From the NCBI GenBank assembly GCA_002682825.1, contig NOKP01000008.1:620001-684000 (forward strand): a stretch of DNA of 64,000 bases, read 5' to 3'. Each line of letters starts with the position of its first letter. The first letter of the stretch is position 1. The notes under the pieces were generated by a model. That model worked only from the letters and a program-made list of their open reading frames with translations, ran no database searches and was not told the origin of the DNA. Of this stretch, positions 43,962-55,866 are shown piece after piece. The stretch is from Neonectria sp. B-13 (taxonomy: Eukaryota > Ascomycota > Sordariomycetes > Hypocreales > Nectriaceae). Position numbers and translations under genes: made by a program.

Positions 43962-45981
43962 ATGGCGACTCAACCGCACAAGGCGAACGATGACATCGCC
44001 ATCCAAACTGCCCCAGTCCCCGGGCAGAACAGCCAGCAGCAGCCGCCACTCGCTGACGATGCGAATATCGGCCCGACGCCGGTGATCAAGAACGGTGTCG
44101 TGGTGAGCTCGGCCACCAAGCCGCCCAAGAGGGATTTCCGACTCGCTTGGCTCTACGTCTTCGACTGGTACCCCAGCCACTACAGCAAGGAGGAAGTCGC
44201 CCTTGTCAAGAAGCAGGACCGCATCATTCTTCCCCTCATGTAAGTCTCTGCATCGAGCTAGTCAAGCCGCCTAGGGCTTGAACGTGGGCATTATGCTAAC
44301 TTAGAAAACAGCTGCTTGCTATGTAGGCATCCTCAACGACACCCTGGAGCTCCAACACTAACACGCTATAGTCTTCGTCAAGTGGCTTGACCAGTCCAAC
44401 ATCACCAATGCTTACAACTCGGGAATGAAGGAGGACCTGGACATCAAGGGAATCGAATACAACTTGTTCAGCACCTTTTACAACATCGGTTATCTCGTCC
44501 TGGAAATCCCCTCCATGATGATCATCTCCCGTCCTAAGTTGTCGCGATGGTACCTCCCCATCTGCGAGACCCTGTGGTCCATCGTCACCTTTATCCAATG
44601 CCGCAACAACAGCAATGAGATGATTTACGGTATGCGATTCCTCATGGGTCTTTTCGAGACGCCAGCCGCCACCGGTTCGCTCTACATCCTCTCGTCCTGG
44701 TACCGGTCCGACGAAGTGTTCAAGCGCGCCGGCGTTTGGTACGTCTCCAGCAACATCGGCGCCGCTTTCGCTGGCTACATGCAGGCTGCAGCCCACGCTG
44801 GCCTTGATGGGAAGCTTGGCATGGAGGGATGGTAAGTTCTCATGCCTTTTTCGCTCGGTCGTACATACCAATCTGACATTTCCCCTTTCTCCCAGGCGCT
44901 GGGTCTTCATCGTGGATGGTATCATCAGTCTCCCCATTGCCATTGCCGGTTTCTTCCTCTTCCCGGGTCTGCCCACCAGCCCCCGCGTCTGGTGGCTCAA
45001 GGAGGAGGAGCAGAAGCTCGCCCAAGCGCGCATGCAAGACGACGGTGTCAGGAAAAGTTCCAAGATCGGAAAGCGCATGCTGAAGCGTGTCTTCGGCCAC
45101 TGGCACTTCTATTTCGCCGTGACTACCTACGTCTGGTAAGTTGTCGTCCAAATATCTTGAAATTGCGTCAATGCTAATGACCTTTGGCTGGTAGCTACCA
45201 GTGTACTACCTGGGTCGCCGGCCAGATGGGCATCTGGGTCAAGTCCACCGGTGAGTACTCGGTCGAGTTGATCAACATCCTGCCCACAGGTACCCAACTT
45301 ATGGCTATTGTCTGTGGAAGTGTTGTTCCGCAGTTCGTCATGTGAGTCTCGGTCCACCTCTTCTATTCTGCTTTCAGCAGGCGGCACACTAACCTTGGGA
45401 CTCTCGTAGGGTGTACCCGATTTGGATGCCAGTCCTCTTCACCGGTACCATCTTGATCTTCTCTAATATCTGCCTCCGAATCTGGTATATTCCTGTTGGT
45501 TTGAAGTTCGCGGCCTGGTTTCTTATGGGGTTCAACTCCTGCGTCACCCCAATGCTCTTCCCTTTCATCCATCTTATCATGAAGGACGATAACGAAGCCA
45601 AGAGTTTCACCACTGGTGCCATGGTGAGTAGTCCCATTCTGGTCAATATTCCGCACGGGGGCTGTAGGCTAACCATACGTGCGCTTTCTATAGATGACTG
45701 TCGGCTGGTCTTTCTTCACTTGGTACAACGTCGTCGTGTTCCCTATCACCGAGGGTCCCCAGTGGACGAGGGGTTTTACTGCTAGCATCTGCCTCTGTAT
45801 TATCTGGGTTTCCCTGTTCATAACCGGCTACCTGCTGTGGCAGCGGGATATCAAGAGAGGCCTATACAAGCAAGCCATCGAGGAGGAGGAGAACGAGGAA
45901 ATCCTCAATGAGAAGGTCGAGCAGATTCAGGCTGAGTCCACCCACCTCGAGGAGAAGGAGAAGGATAAGGAGCTGAAATAG
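43962..45981 (+). CDS. MFS permease of the allantoate/Dal5 (anion:cation symporter) family, 545 aa
   Basis: Seven exons: 43962-44239, 44312-44322, 44372-44831, 44896-45135, 45195-45341, 45410-45623 and 45694-45981. The second exon is only 11 nt, and is needed to make [21 protein letters not shown] in frame. Family motifs include [64 protein letters not shown] and [18 protein letters not shown]. The C-terminus is charged and coiled-coil-like. About 12 TM helices; plasma membrane. Relatives carry allantoate, pantothenate, nicotinate or other organic acids. Being divergent from a GH88 gene suggests uptake of uronic-acid products, but that is inference. Confidence 0.9.
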
Positions 45982-46762
45982 AGAGTTCTATTCGGTGGTC
46001 TTTGTGATGTTCCATAGAGACCTGGGACCGCTTTGACGCTTTTGTTGGCGTTTTGCCAACAGATGGTCCCCGTGCCCCGGGTTTTCTCAAGTTAGGGTTG
46101 CCCAATTATGAGTTCTCAGATTAGTTATTTAGGTCAATAGGATTTGGCCTTAGAAACTAAATGGGTGCATACTCGCGCCTGTTTCAGGGTGCTTTCTGGT
46201 GTGATCCTTACATGTTGGTGCCAATGGTCGCAAAGGTGAGATGAAGGTATACTCTGGCATCCCAGTCGGAACATGGAGCATCCTCGAACTCTGGCACAGG
46301 TTCCAATATCAGCCCGGAGTCTGCAGTCTGCTCCGACCGGGAACATCAATATTGATATGGCCGATGCAGGGGGGCTCTTGGATCATAGCATAGTGGGGGT
46401 TAATACCTTGCGTTAGAGTTGATCAAGGGCTTTGTGGAAGTCTGCGATAACTCAACCTCGACAACTTCGATTTGGGTTTCCTGACTCCTCAAGGTTCCGC
46501 CAGTCACAAACTTTCTCTTTCCTGGGCAGGACGATCGGCTGTTATCATATCCTCGTCGTTTCTCAAGATTTCAGAGACACACAAGTGCTTACAATGTTGA
46601 CGAGGGCGAGGACGGCTGCTTGTAACGCTTTTGAGTCATATAGAGCTAGTCTTAGATACGGCACCAATATCAGCTAGTAGGCTAATAAGCAATAGCTGTA
46701 CATATAGCGGGAACCACCATGCCTAATTTTTTGTCGATACTGGCTTCCCATGACTGATAACC
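45982..46762. other. Convergent intergenic region
   Basis: 3' flanks of the permease and the F-box gene. No gene, repeat or RNA recognised. Confidence 0.4.
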
Positions 46763-48454
46763 TCAGTGATGGTCGTTAATTAGAGCTAGGTACGATGAAA
46801 ACGCGCCCTCGCTGAGACATTCCTCAACCACTTCTGCTTCAAGAGACAGTAACCGCGAACATTCGAAGTCCGCCCCTTTATGGCAAATCCCCACAGTTCC
46901 ACGCCCATCTCTGGGCAACTCGATGCTATCTGAAGTCTCCATTGCAAAGGCTTTGACCATCCTGAGCCACCGAAGCTCCGAGCTTGTAGCACATCCGCGG
47001 TCTTTGCACCACAATGTGCACCGGGTGCTTTCGTCAAACAAAGGGTTCTTAAATTCACCACAGTCGAAAACCGCTGCTTGGTTGTAGTTGGAATCGAGCA
47101 GGCAAAGCCACCCAGGACTTGTCGGTTTGGTGAAGAGTGAGCAGGAGGACACCTCTAGGTAGACTTTCATCTTCTGGCGCAACCATCTATAAGATGCACC
47201 GCAATGCTGACAGCCGAAGGTGTGGTTTCTGCAGCTGATGTCTGCCGACAATAGGTCGAAATCGCGAGAGGGTATCATAACCACGGGAAAACAGTTGCAG
47301 GTTTTGGATTCCAGTGTACGCAGAAGCGGACCCGGCTCCGAGAAAACATGATTGCAGAGCCGCCCATCGGGCAACGAGGCTTGAAGCACTTGTTTCAGCT
47401 GTTCCTGAATATCCTTAATCCAGACCGATGACCAAGGTTCTAGGTTCAGTAAGCAGAACTTCCAGTGAGTTGACAGGATAGTTGAGTTCCGAAACCAGGC
47501 TGTTAGGTTGATATCCGGAAGAGTGCCAAGAGGATCGTATCGACGGATATGAGAAGGATGGGTGCACCTTATCATTTTTCGAAACCGGCTTTCACTTTGA
47601 GTTATAGCATCGTCCCAAAGAAGCCATCGATGAGAGCAGATAAAAGCGCCATTAATTCGCCCTATGCACATACCTCCCTCTTCAGTATTTGTACGCGTAC
47701 GTCTCTCACTTGGGGCGAAGAAAAGCGCAGGGTGGTTCGTCCGACATCCCCTGCAGAATACGGGCCGGTAAAGCTCGCGCATCGTCTGCTTCAGGGCACC
47801 TGTTTCTCGGTGACGATTACACTCTTCGCAGTGGGATCGACGTGCCAACAAATCGCTGATGACTTTTCGCTGTTCATAGCCGCCTTGCGTCATGCAGAAG
47901 TCCCGCTCAGGTCGGAAGAACTCTTCATTGAAGTCTGCAAAGGCGTGATCTGTAGAGATTCGGTGGAACGTCTTGCATGTTTGGCGCAAGATGTAAATGG
48001 AGCCGTGTGGAAGGAATCGCACAATTTCTAAAAAGAGTTCTTCTGGCAGGTCAAGGAGGGTAGGGGAATTTTGGTCGTGCCTCGAGACGTTTCCCGGGAC
48101 TATATTGCCAACTGTCGAGCCATACCCTTTAAAGCTCTCACGGCCTAGGATGCATTGTAGCACTTGTGCCAGAAATTCCATCAGCTTTCTCGCCCAAGTG
48201 TAAAAGATCGGGAGACGGGTGTCAAGATTTGCTGTTTGAGCATGAGCGGCTGGTTGGCTACGTCTGGCCAACAGAGATACGGAGTTCTCGCGTCTGCATT
48301 TGTAATTAATCTTTGCTTCACCAGTGGGCGTAATAGATGAACCGGTGCCCTCTAAAAAAGGTTGATAGCTCTCCATGTCACAATGCTTGTCGGTTGATAT
48401 TTCTGAAGGTGTGTGTACCTGCGAGACTTCAACCAGACAGTGCAAGGATTTCAT
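46763..48454 (-). CDS. F-box protein with Cys-rich segment, 563 aa
   Basis: Intronless. An F-box lies at about residues 133-175 (LLDLPEELFLEIVRFLP, IYILRQTCKTFHRIS). It is preceded by ~130 poorly conserved residues, so M27 or a later ATG could be the start. After the F-box come paired cysteines, HCEECNRHRETGAL and VFCRGCRTNHPALFFAPSER, then a long region with further CxxC pairs (GCQHCGASYRWL). This arrangement is common in lineage-specific fungal F-box proteins. The F-box would bind Skp1 in an SCF ubiquitin ligase; the Cys-rich part may bind zinc and targets. Targets unknown. The single long exon without repeats suggests an intact gene. Confidence 0.8.
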   Translation of the reverse strand: MKSLHCLVEVSQVHTPSEISTDKHCDMESYQPFLEGTGSSITPTGEAKINYKCRRENSVSLLARRSQPAAHAQTANLDTRLPIFYTWARKLMEFLAQVLQCILGRESFKGYGSTVGNIVPGNVSRHDQNSPTLLDLPEELFLEIVRFLPHGSIYILRQTCKTFHRISTDHAFADFNEEFFRPERDFCMTQGGYEQRKVISDLLARRSHCEECNRHRETGALKQTMRELYRPVFCRGCRTNHPALFFAPSERRTRTNTEEGGMCIGRINGAFICSHRWLLWDDAITQSESRFRKMIRCTHPSHIRRYDPLGTLPDINLTAWFRNSTILSTHWKFCLLNLEPWSSVWIKDIQEQLKQVLQASLPDGRLCNHVFSEPGPLLRTLESKTCNCFPVVMIPSRDFDLLSADISCRNHTFGCQHCGASYRWLRQKMKVYLEVSSCSLFTKPTSPGWLCLLDSNYNQAAVFDCGEFKNPLFDESTRCTLWCKDRGCATSSELRWLRMVKAFAMETSDSIELPRDGRGTVGICHKGADFECSRLLSLEAEVVEECLSEGAFSSYLALINDHH

Positions 48455-49242
48455 ATGTGACTACCTAAGAGGATTATTATAAACTTCGTCAAGTACTGGC
48501 ATGCGTCATCAAACTCTCGCCCGAATAAATTGTGTTTGCCTAAACCTTATTTATAGTAATTTTAGCCTTAGTCAATATCATCTGATAGATCAAGACAACG
48601 CAGTAGATAACATACAGCAGTTAACACAGTAAGATGCTATGCCCAGCACCATCAATCCCAATAACTTAAACACAGCAAGCTTTCCCAGTAACATGGTTCG
48701 CATCGATGTCGTACCTTGAGCCTGTTTGCAACCCGTCTGGGTCCCTCTCTCTGACCTTGATGTCCAATTCATGAAAAGCTTATCCTGAACCACAGCACAT
48801 ATAAATGACCGTCTCTCGTCAAGCTGACAAGTCATTGCCTAAACCTTATAACCTCAAGATCAGGTCCCTCAACTGATAATCATCGCCACAAGATTCCCTC
48901 AAGGTGTCTTAGCCAGCGCTCATACTGGGCCACCTTGAAAAATTCTCGAAGGGATGATGTTTTCTGCATTGGATGAATTACTAACATCTTACTAGACAAG
49001 TAATACCAAGGGTAGTAATCACGGATCAATCGCACTCTTGCTTAGTTTCCCAAGCAAACATGGGAACTTGGATTTCTGTACAAAAGGAATTCTCAGATTC
49101 CATGCATAGCTAATGATAATAATAAAGACCATAATATTCCCATATTTATTAAGACAAATACCCGGGGTTTCGATGCTAATCTACATTATGGCCCTACTTG
49201 AATTCTGTCCGTTGAACTCCAGGTAGTATGGTGTCATCAGAG
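48455..49242. other. AT-rich intergenic region with a 15-bp direct repeat
   Basis: No gene. TTGCCTAAACCTTAT occurs twice, near 48536 and 48835, about 300 bp apart. Otherwise nothing recognised. Confidence 0.4.
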
Positions 49243-51900
49243 TTAATAATCAGCAGTAGGGCCAATAAACGTTGTGCGATTCCAATCCTCTAAGTTCATA
49301 AAATAGAACTTGCATACCTCTTCGGCGCTCGGAAGTTCAGGAACCGCAGCTTCGTAGAATCGGCCACAATTCGAGAAGCTCGACATCATTCCATCGTGAT
49401 AAAGGGGGATGTTAATAGCTCCAAATCCAATGTTTAGCCCACCCACGAGCTTCTGCATGCTGAATCTTGACGATATCCAAGGGTCTGATTCCTTGATCTT
49501 TCGGTAGGTCAACAACTCGGTTTGTATAGATGCCCAAATAGCACCAATTTTTCGACTTCCACAGTAAAAGTTTTTCGGGCTCAAATGAGAAACATTAGCA
49601 TGCCGGCAGATATTCCTATCATTAGGTGAACTTCCTATTCCTGTGTCGTCGTCATCGCTGTCTCGAGGGTCGTCGGTGGATCCCGAATCTCGAAGTCTTT
49701 CCGAGTGGGCCAAGTCCAAAACTGCGACAAAAGCCTTCCAGCCGAGTCTTTTATCTGATGACCATGAGTTGACAACATGATCAGGGACGCGGGAGGCCAA
49801 ATTTGAGGGCGTGGTAGGGTGATGGCTGCAACCTTCATCGGTGCCGTCGCCGAAAAGTGCGGGAACAGAAACATTGGTGCTAAATGTAGGATCTGCTCCA
49901 TAGGCCAGCATGCAGAAGAGACATGCGATGATTCCAAACATTTGCTCACCCTCAGTACCGCTGCTGGCCAGATAGTATGCCACTAGAACCAAGGTGTGGA
50001 GAGGAAGTAGCTTCATTTCCATACCACAACAGCGGCAGCGTTTCGAAAACAGACCACTCGTTGTGTTAATGTCCGGGCTCCAATCATTGCGAAAGAGAGC
50101 AGCGATGGAGTGGCAAGTAACTTGCGCCGACGTGTGACAGAAAGCATGCTTCCAGTGAAATGGTATTGTGGGCACTCCCGCCGCATAGAGTTGTCGAACA
50201 CACTTGGAATCGGCATCCCATCTCCCACAAATGTCTACCTCCTCGCCAGGAAAGCGCCTCTGGTCCTGAAACCGATCACTGACCAAGTTGGGAGTGACTG
50301 CTGTGTGCGAACGAAGAATGTTGATCATCAAGGAGTCCAGGACTGTATGACCTAGATCATTCCGGTAGATTGGGACGATAGATAGATCATCTTCGAGACG
50401 GAACATCAAAGAATCGAGAACTAGACAACAGGTCTTGGCCCCATCCAAGTAAGAAGCAGCAATGTGATATGGGTACAGACTTCTTAAAGATTCAGGGGGC
50501 CCATTTTTGGACTTGCAGTATTCATAAATGATGTCTAGGTTCCTCGCCATTATAGCGAACGCCAAAGAATCCGCGTTAATCTGATCCTCGGATCGACCCA
50601 CCGATTTGATGATCGAAGGGGTAGACAAGGCGAGATGCTCGTCACTGATGTTTGAAAAGCTATTCTCAGAGAGCGCCGATACCATTGTGTCAGCATGGGT
50701 TGGATGACAGTCCATGCCGTCCCATGGTGTCCATGTCGACTCATCTTCGATGTCCTGTTCATGCGGAAGCTCGATTTCGGGTGATGGTGCTCGTTCGTAA
50801 CTGCAATTTTGTATGTAGTGAATGCTCCATTTGCACAGCTGGGTTGGCGGGTCAATGTCTGGGTACTCGGGGTCGACAGCAATCCCTGACCCAATGGCCG
50901 GCACAGGAGTCATCCCGTGTATCTCAACGGTACCAAGGCTCTTGGCGGCGACAAGAGAAGGGGTCCAGTATCTAGGACCCTTGCCCCAGTACTTTGCGGT
51001 CATGAACGAATGAATCCAAAATTCGTGTAGCCAATCCGTCATGACTCTGTATCTCATGTTAGTGCTTGATTAGATCTTGTGTTCGTCGAGGATGTTGACT
51101 TACTTTCGCTGACTTGGTTCCAATTGTATCATTAGATCTTGATGTCTTCCTTGGATAAAAAGGTCTGCCCTGTCAAAGTATGCCTTCTGCCGCACCAGCT
51201 GCGTGGTTGGAGAGGCTCCGTCTCCCTGGGCAGAGGGCGTCCGTGGTCCCGCAGGGCTGTTGACCATGACATACGCGGGAGACGCTGGATGGGATGCAAG
51301 TGGCGATGCGTGGTTGTTTGATCTGCTCTTATTGGAAAAGATGGCCGCGTATGGGAGGTTCCAGCGCACAAATCTGCAGAGATGTCATTAGCATTAGCTT
51401 AGAACAGAATTGTTCATCGGATATGACGTACATGCCACTCTCCAAGCTTGGCTCCTCTCTACGCCTGATCTGATCGTGCAGGAATCTCTTCAACTGCTTC
51501 TTATCGACTTTCTTCTCGAGACCGCCTTGTACAATTCTTAGATCCGACGTGCTGGCATCCTCGCGAGTGCGGTCTGCCTGACGCTTCAAGATTTTGATTT
51601 TGACCTTGGTTGAAGTGCTTTTCTGGATTTTCCACTTTTTAAAGTGATATTTGTACTGGTGAGGTCTGAAAGTTCGACTGGTAAGTATTGGAGTTATCTG
51701 AAGGGGTAACTTGAAGGGACTTACTGAGCGTCGAAGAAATATTCCGTCTTCATCCTCTTCGCGAGCTCAGCGAGCTTCTCGCCCTCTTCAACGTACAGGC
51801 GGGCGATGGTCTCCCTCAAGTATTCCCAGCGTGCGTCGTAGGGGACATGACGAAACGCCGGATCAGAGACTCCAGAGACTTGGGGGGTGGAGGTGTCCAT
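49243..51900 (-). CDS. Clr5-domain protein, 829 aa
   Basis: Four exons: 51725-51900, 51432-51665, 51104-51373 and 49243-51052. The first splice joins the two halves of the Clr5 domain: AFRHVPYDARWEYLRETIAR...FFDAQ in exon 1 and PHQYKYHFKKWKIQKS in exon 2. Clr5 is a short helical domain found at the N-terminus of many fungal proteins and named from a fission-yeast silencing factor. The rest (about 680 residues) has no repeat or enzyme motif I recognise, though the segment near SRFSMQKLVGGLNIGFGAIN is typical of long Clr5 proteins. Probably nuclear. The last acceptor (51053 or 51047) is uncertain by two codons. Upstream lies an unusual array of 20-bp modules. Confidence 0.8.
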
Positions 51901-52084
51901 GTTTGTAGAGAGAACACAAGCATAGAGCTGAGATGCTGAACAAGAGAAACAAGTAGCTCGAGAAAGTGGGCGAGCAATGTTGGGGAAGGATGTTGAGAGC
52001 CTCGTCAGCAAGAATTGCGGGCGGTGGCCTACTTTTAAGGGCCAGCGGTTCGCCCAAGACGCCTGAATTTGCCTAATGTGCAAC

Positions 52085-52627
52085 ACAAAAGAAGAGTGTC
52101 CAATGAGAAGTACTTATGAAAGCCACTGCTTCATGTTGGAGGGCGGTGGGCCAAGACAAAAGTCGACAGCCCAATAGCAACCGGGTTTCAGAGCCAAGTG
52201 AGGCTGCTGTGGTCGGTACGACAGTGACTAGTCACTCCGTTCCCTTTTCCTTCCCGTCTGATCGCCCCGCACGAAGTATTTGTTGGCCTAAGTTAATCCA
52301 AAGCTGGCTGAGCTGGGTTGAGTACGTGCTTGAACACAAAAGACGAACGTCGAATCAGATGCGATAGATGGTCAGACACAAAAGAAGAACCCCCAATCAT
52401 AAGCCCTGCTGGTACTCCATTCTCAGGCTGGGAAGTAATGTGCCGAAACAAAAGTCGAGCAACCAATAGCAGCTGGGACACAGCGCAAGGTGAGGCGGCC
52501 GCCTTTTATGCAAACGTCATCGCGTTTTGATTCAAATTACGCTTGGTTGACAACGGATGATCCCATACAAAAGACGACAACCGAATCAGGACTCGACAAG
52601 ATCAGACGCAAAAGAAGACTGTCCAAT
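52085..52627 (+). repeat. Ordered array of seven 20-bp modules, RCAAAAG-NNGA-N4-CSAAT
   Basis: Modules start at 52085 (B), 52156 (C), 52336 (A), 52378 (B), 52448 (C), 52567 (A) and 52608 (B). A has AAAAGACGA...CGAATCAG, B has AAAAGAAGA...CCAAT, C has AAAAGTCGA...CCAATAGC. A-to-B spacing is 42 and 41, B-to-C 71 and 70. So a 230-290-bp unit is present about 2.3 times, with only the modules well kept. CCAAT is present in all B and C copies. The nearest gene is the Clr5 gene, whose ATG is 185 bp to the left. Confidence 0.75.
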
Positions 52628-53091
52628 CGGATGTTACTGGTACTCTATTCACACGAAGAACACCGCCACCGAGAAGGTCTCATTGAAGTGGATGACATGC
52701 GTTAGAGCAGAAAGAGCTTCCGTCACCAGGCCCCCACTGCCTTTAAACATGATCCCGTAGCTAAAATATCCATGCAAGGTCCTCCAGAGGACCATGTCAC
52801 CTGGCGGCGACATGGGTGGAATCGACTAACCCAGCCACAAATGCTACCTCGAGGCAGTCGTGCCTCTCTGGACTTTGTTCAGGACACGCCGAGTTCTTTC
52901 CATACAGTAAGAAGGATGACATTATAAAAGCGCCTTGTTCCCGCCTTCTAGTTTCCCTTCCACATCAATATCCTCTGTTCCAGTTTTACCACCTGGGAGA
53001 CCTGCACGCCTTTCTCCTCCCCTTGTCTTCACCTTCGGGCTGGATCTTTCTTTTTGTCACTGTTGATCAACCTATCTATCCCACGACCACG

Positions 53092-53364
53092 ATGCCTCAT
53101 AACCACGGCTCGAAGACCAAGTCCGTCCCATCGATGCAATACAATGAATGGTCCTGTTAACATGGTTGAAGCAGCATCGACAGTGGCTGTCTTGACGATG
53201 ACGAGTCCAGCATGATATGCCACCGTCATTCACCTGCTCCGACTCGGCGTGCCTCTAAAGTGACTCAAATGAATGGTCAAATCCATGACTCTGGCTCCAA
53301 CGACTATGGTCATTCACGAGTAGGCCATGATCTTGCTGGAATTGGTTCCCAGTTTGAAGGGTAG
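53092..53364 (+). pseudogene. Small open frame with two internal stops
   Basis: From ATG 53092 one frame runs 90 codons to TAG at 53362, interrupted by TAA at 53158 and TGA at 53167. Reading through gives protein-like text on both sides (SMQYNEWSC, then SSIDSGCLDDDESSMICHRH and NDYGHSRVGHDLAGIGSQFE). Both stops are one C-to-T change from CAA or CGA. No family is recognised; it could also be chance. Confidence 0.3.
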
Positions 53365-54157
53365 GTCTAGCCAAGCACGATACACTTTAGAACATTTGTT
53401 AACATAAAGTTGTAGGGTCAACGACAACAACAAATCGTAATCAAACCTCCCTCATCCGCGTCGAACGCCCCGTCGATTTAATATTATACTTCAGAAGCCA
53501 GGCCAGGCTTTCGTCACATGGACGTGGACCAAATGAGTCAAGGAGAAGCTCGTGTATTTTGGCGATCTGGGCTTGGAGGAACGTTCTTTTTATCTAGAAA
53601 CTACAATTAGAAAATATATCCGTGCCTACTGCCACATCAATGTTAGCTGTCGGCTCACTAGTGACCTCGGACATGAATTATCTCCGAAACCATTCTATGT
53701 CAATTTTCGTGAATGATAATCAATGGATAAGTTCACCAGGCGGGTTCAATTCGAAGGGAAGGTAAATTTAACCTTCAAGAAAGATACTACTAATTAGAAC
53801 AAAGGCTACCATACTAACATTTTTCTTTACTCCACACAAACGTCCCCATTGTTGTAGCATAACTATTCAATAATTTCGGAGTCTCTTGTCAAGAACTAAT
53901 CAAATGAGTATGTGGGCCCGATGAATCAAGTGGTGTCTGATTAATTCTTTGATAATCATATTTGTAGTTTGTGTTTGCAGTTCGCCAACTACAATTGTTT
54001 TGCTTGCGGGAATTATGACACGAGGAACCCTTGAGCCACCCGAGGTGATAATTCGACAGGTAGTGTTCATAGCAATACTTAACGCAAGGAGTCATCCAAG
54101 TCATCGATCATATCAGTTACCACTTAGCGTATAATGGTGGTATTCTATAAGAAATGT

Positions 54158-55393
54158 CTAGGTCGCTGTATCCACTACACGAAGATCCTTAATGGTGTCA
54201 TTGACGACCTCCTCTAGCGACATCCAGCCCGGTCGACCCAAGTCGCGCAAGAGCTGTTCCGCGCGAGCCTGCGGCTCGATATCGTTAGGGTCTTCCCCAC
54301 CACAGAAGTTCTCAATGAATTTCTTCTCTGGTTCCAGCTTGCGGAAAACATCAAGGATAGCATCCCAGCTAAAACTACCAGCAAAACCGAAGATGCGTTC
54401 GTCTTTTACATCTGGGTGAATAGCGCCGGCAACGTGTAGTGCCCCAGTATCTGATGCGCTGATAAAATGTTCTGCAAAATGCTTAGCTTTTGAAAAATTG
54501 TTAAAGATAGAGGAGACCAGTCTTACGAGGGGGTTCAATGATGGCCATAGGCTTTGTGCCGTCTGTGTAGAGTCTAGCAAGGAACCCTGCGCCACTTGGA
54601 TGTCCCTGCTTCTCCAGATCAAGAGGTCCCCCGAAGACCATGTTGGGGAGAACTAGTGAAAATTAGCGATGGATGATCAAGTTTTGAGAAAGGAGCAAAT
54701 ACCAGTATTGACCACGAGATCCGGACGCTTCGTACGGTTTTCGTTGTGGAACTTCCACACCTCTTGCTCTGCTTGCGTCTTGCTCGCGGCATAAACATAC
54801 AACGGACGCCACTCGTCATCTGGCAGGCCGGACCAGGCGACCTTGACGGCATCCTCGCTCCACGAGTCATTGTTGACCACCACCTTAGGGACATTCCAGA
54901 GTGATAGAACTGCTGCAGACGAGGATGAGGTAAGAACAAAACGTTTGACACTAGTCTCCAGGTAGGCAGCCTTTAGGGCGTTAATGGCACCGGCAATTGC
55001 TCCAGGGATGACCTTGTTTGGGTCCGAATCAAAAGTCGTGATCGAGGCAGTATGAGCAACAGCAGAAACGCCTAAATACAGGGAAATATAGATCAGTAAC
55101 TTGAAATGGACCTGGAATGAGAGGGTGGTATTTAGCTCACCCTTTACGGCGTCGTCGTATGCGCCGTCTGCAATCATATCAGGAATCGTGACCAGCTCGA
55201 ATGCCCCCTTGCCATATTTCTTTTCGAAGACATCGCTCAACCAACTAGCCTTGTTGATATCACGAGTCGTTCCTCGGACCTTGTAGCCATATGCAAGAAA
55301 TTGGTTGGCGACGTTAGAGCCAACATAGCCACTGGCACCAGTGACCAGAACGGTAGACCCCTTGGGGATGGCGGGGGTATCCACGGGAGACAT
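54158..55393 (-). CDS. NAD(P)H-dependent extended SDR (GRE2/DFR-like reductase), 353 aa
   Basis: Four exons: 55141-55393, 54703-55071, 54527-54652 and 54158-54471. The cofactor motif is VTGASGYVGSNV and the active site Y178-A-A-S-K182. The family blocks HTASITTF, KRFVLTSSSSAAV and LPNMVFGGPLD all appear after splicing. Enzymes of this group reduce aldehydes and ketones (methylglyoxal/isovaleraldehyde reductase, dihydroflavonol reductase). The first intron is divisible by three with no stop, so an unspliced reading would look intact but would break the VKGVSAVAHTA block. A tandem decamer lies in its leader. It could belong with the sulfatase/monooxygenase group to the right. Confidence 0.9.
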
Positions 55394-55450
55394 TGTGAGT
55401 GTTTTAAACGAATTGATGGAGTTTGTTTTAGACTCGCTTCTTTGGTTGCT

Positions 55451-55516
55451 GTTTGTTGCTGTTTGTTGCTGTTTGCTGCTGTTTGCTGCTGTTTGCTGCT
55501 GTTTGCTTCTGTTTGC
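55451..55516 (+). repeat. 10-bp minisatellite in the leader of the reductase gene
   Basis: About 6.6 tandem units of GTTTGYTGCT (variants GTTTGTTGCT, GTTTGCTGCT, GTTTGCTTCT), starting 58 bp upstream of the reductase ATG on the opposite strand. Confidence 0.9.
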
Positions 55517-55866
55517 TAATGGCTGAGAACCTGAAGACTACGCAACATAATCACTTATATACTGGTTGGTAGCAACGCAGACTGTTCTTTCGTCACATAC
55601 CCAATTCGAACAATAACGTTATGGTCCACATTTATCGCCTCCGGAGATAGGCTAGAACTCCACTACGAGACCCTCGTCGCGGAGGTGATTGGCTAGCGGA
55701 ATTAAACCAAAAAGTCCGCAAACCTAGGATACGGACATAACATTGTTAACACCTATTCAACACCCAGCCTCACATTCAGAGCGAAACTTTGGCTATTTCT
55801 TTGCTTAGGAATATAAAAATGTCGTGATCGCTACGTCGGCTGATAAAATGATGTCTAGAGTCTCTA

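Larger units (their letters stand above)
51901..54157. other. 2.25-kb intergenic region with module array and a decayed small frame
   Basis: The left half holds the RCAAAAG-NNGA-N4-CSAAT module array and the right half a small frame with two internal stops (both listed separately). From about 53370 to 54150 it is AT-rich with nothing recognised. Confidence 0.5.
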
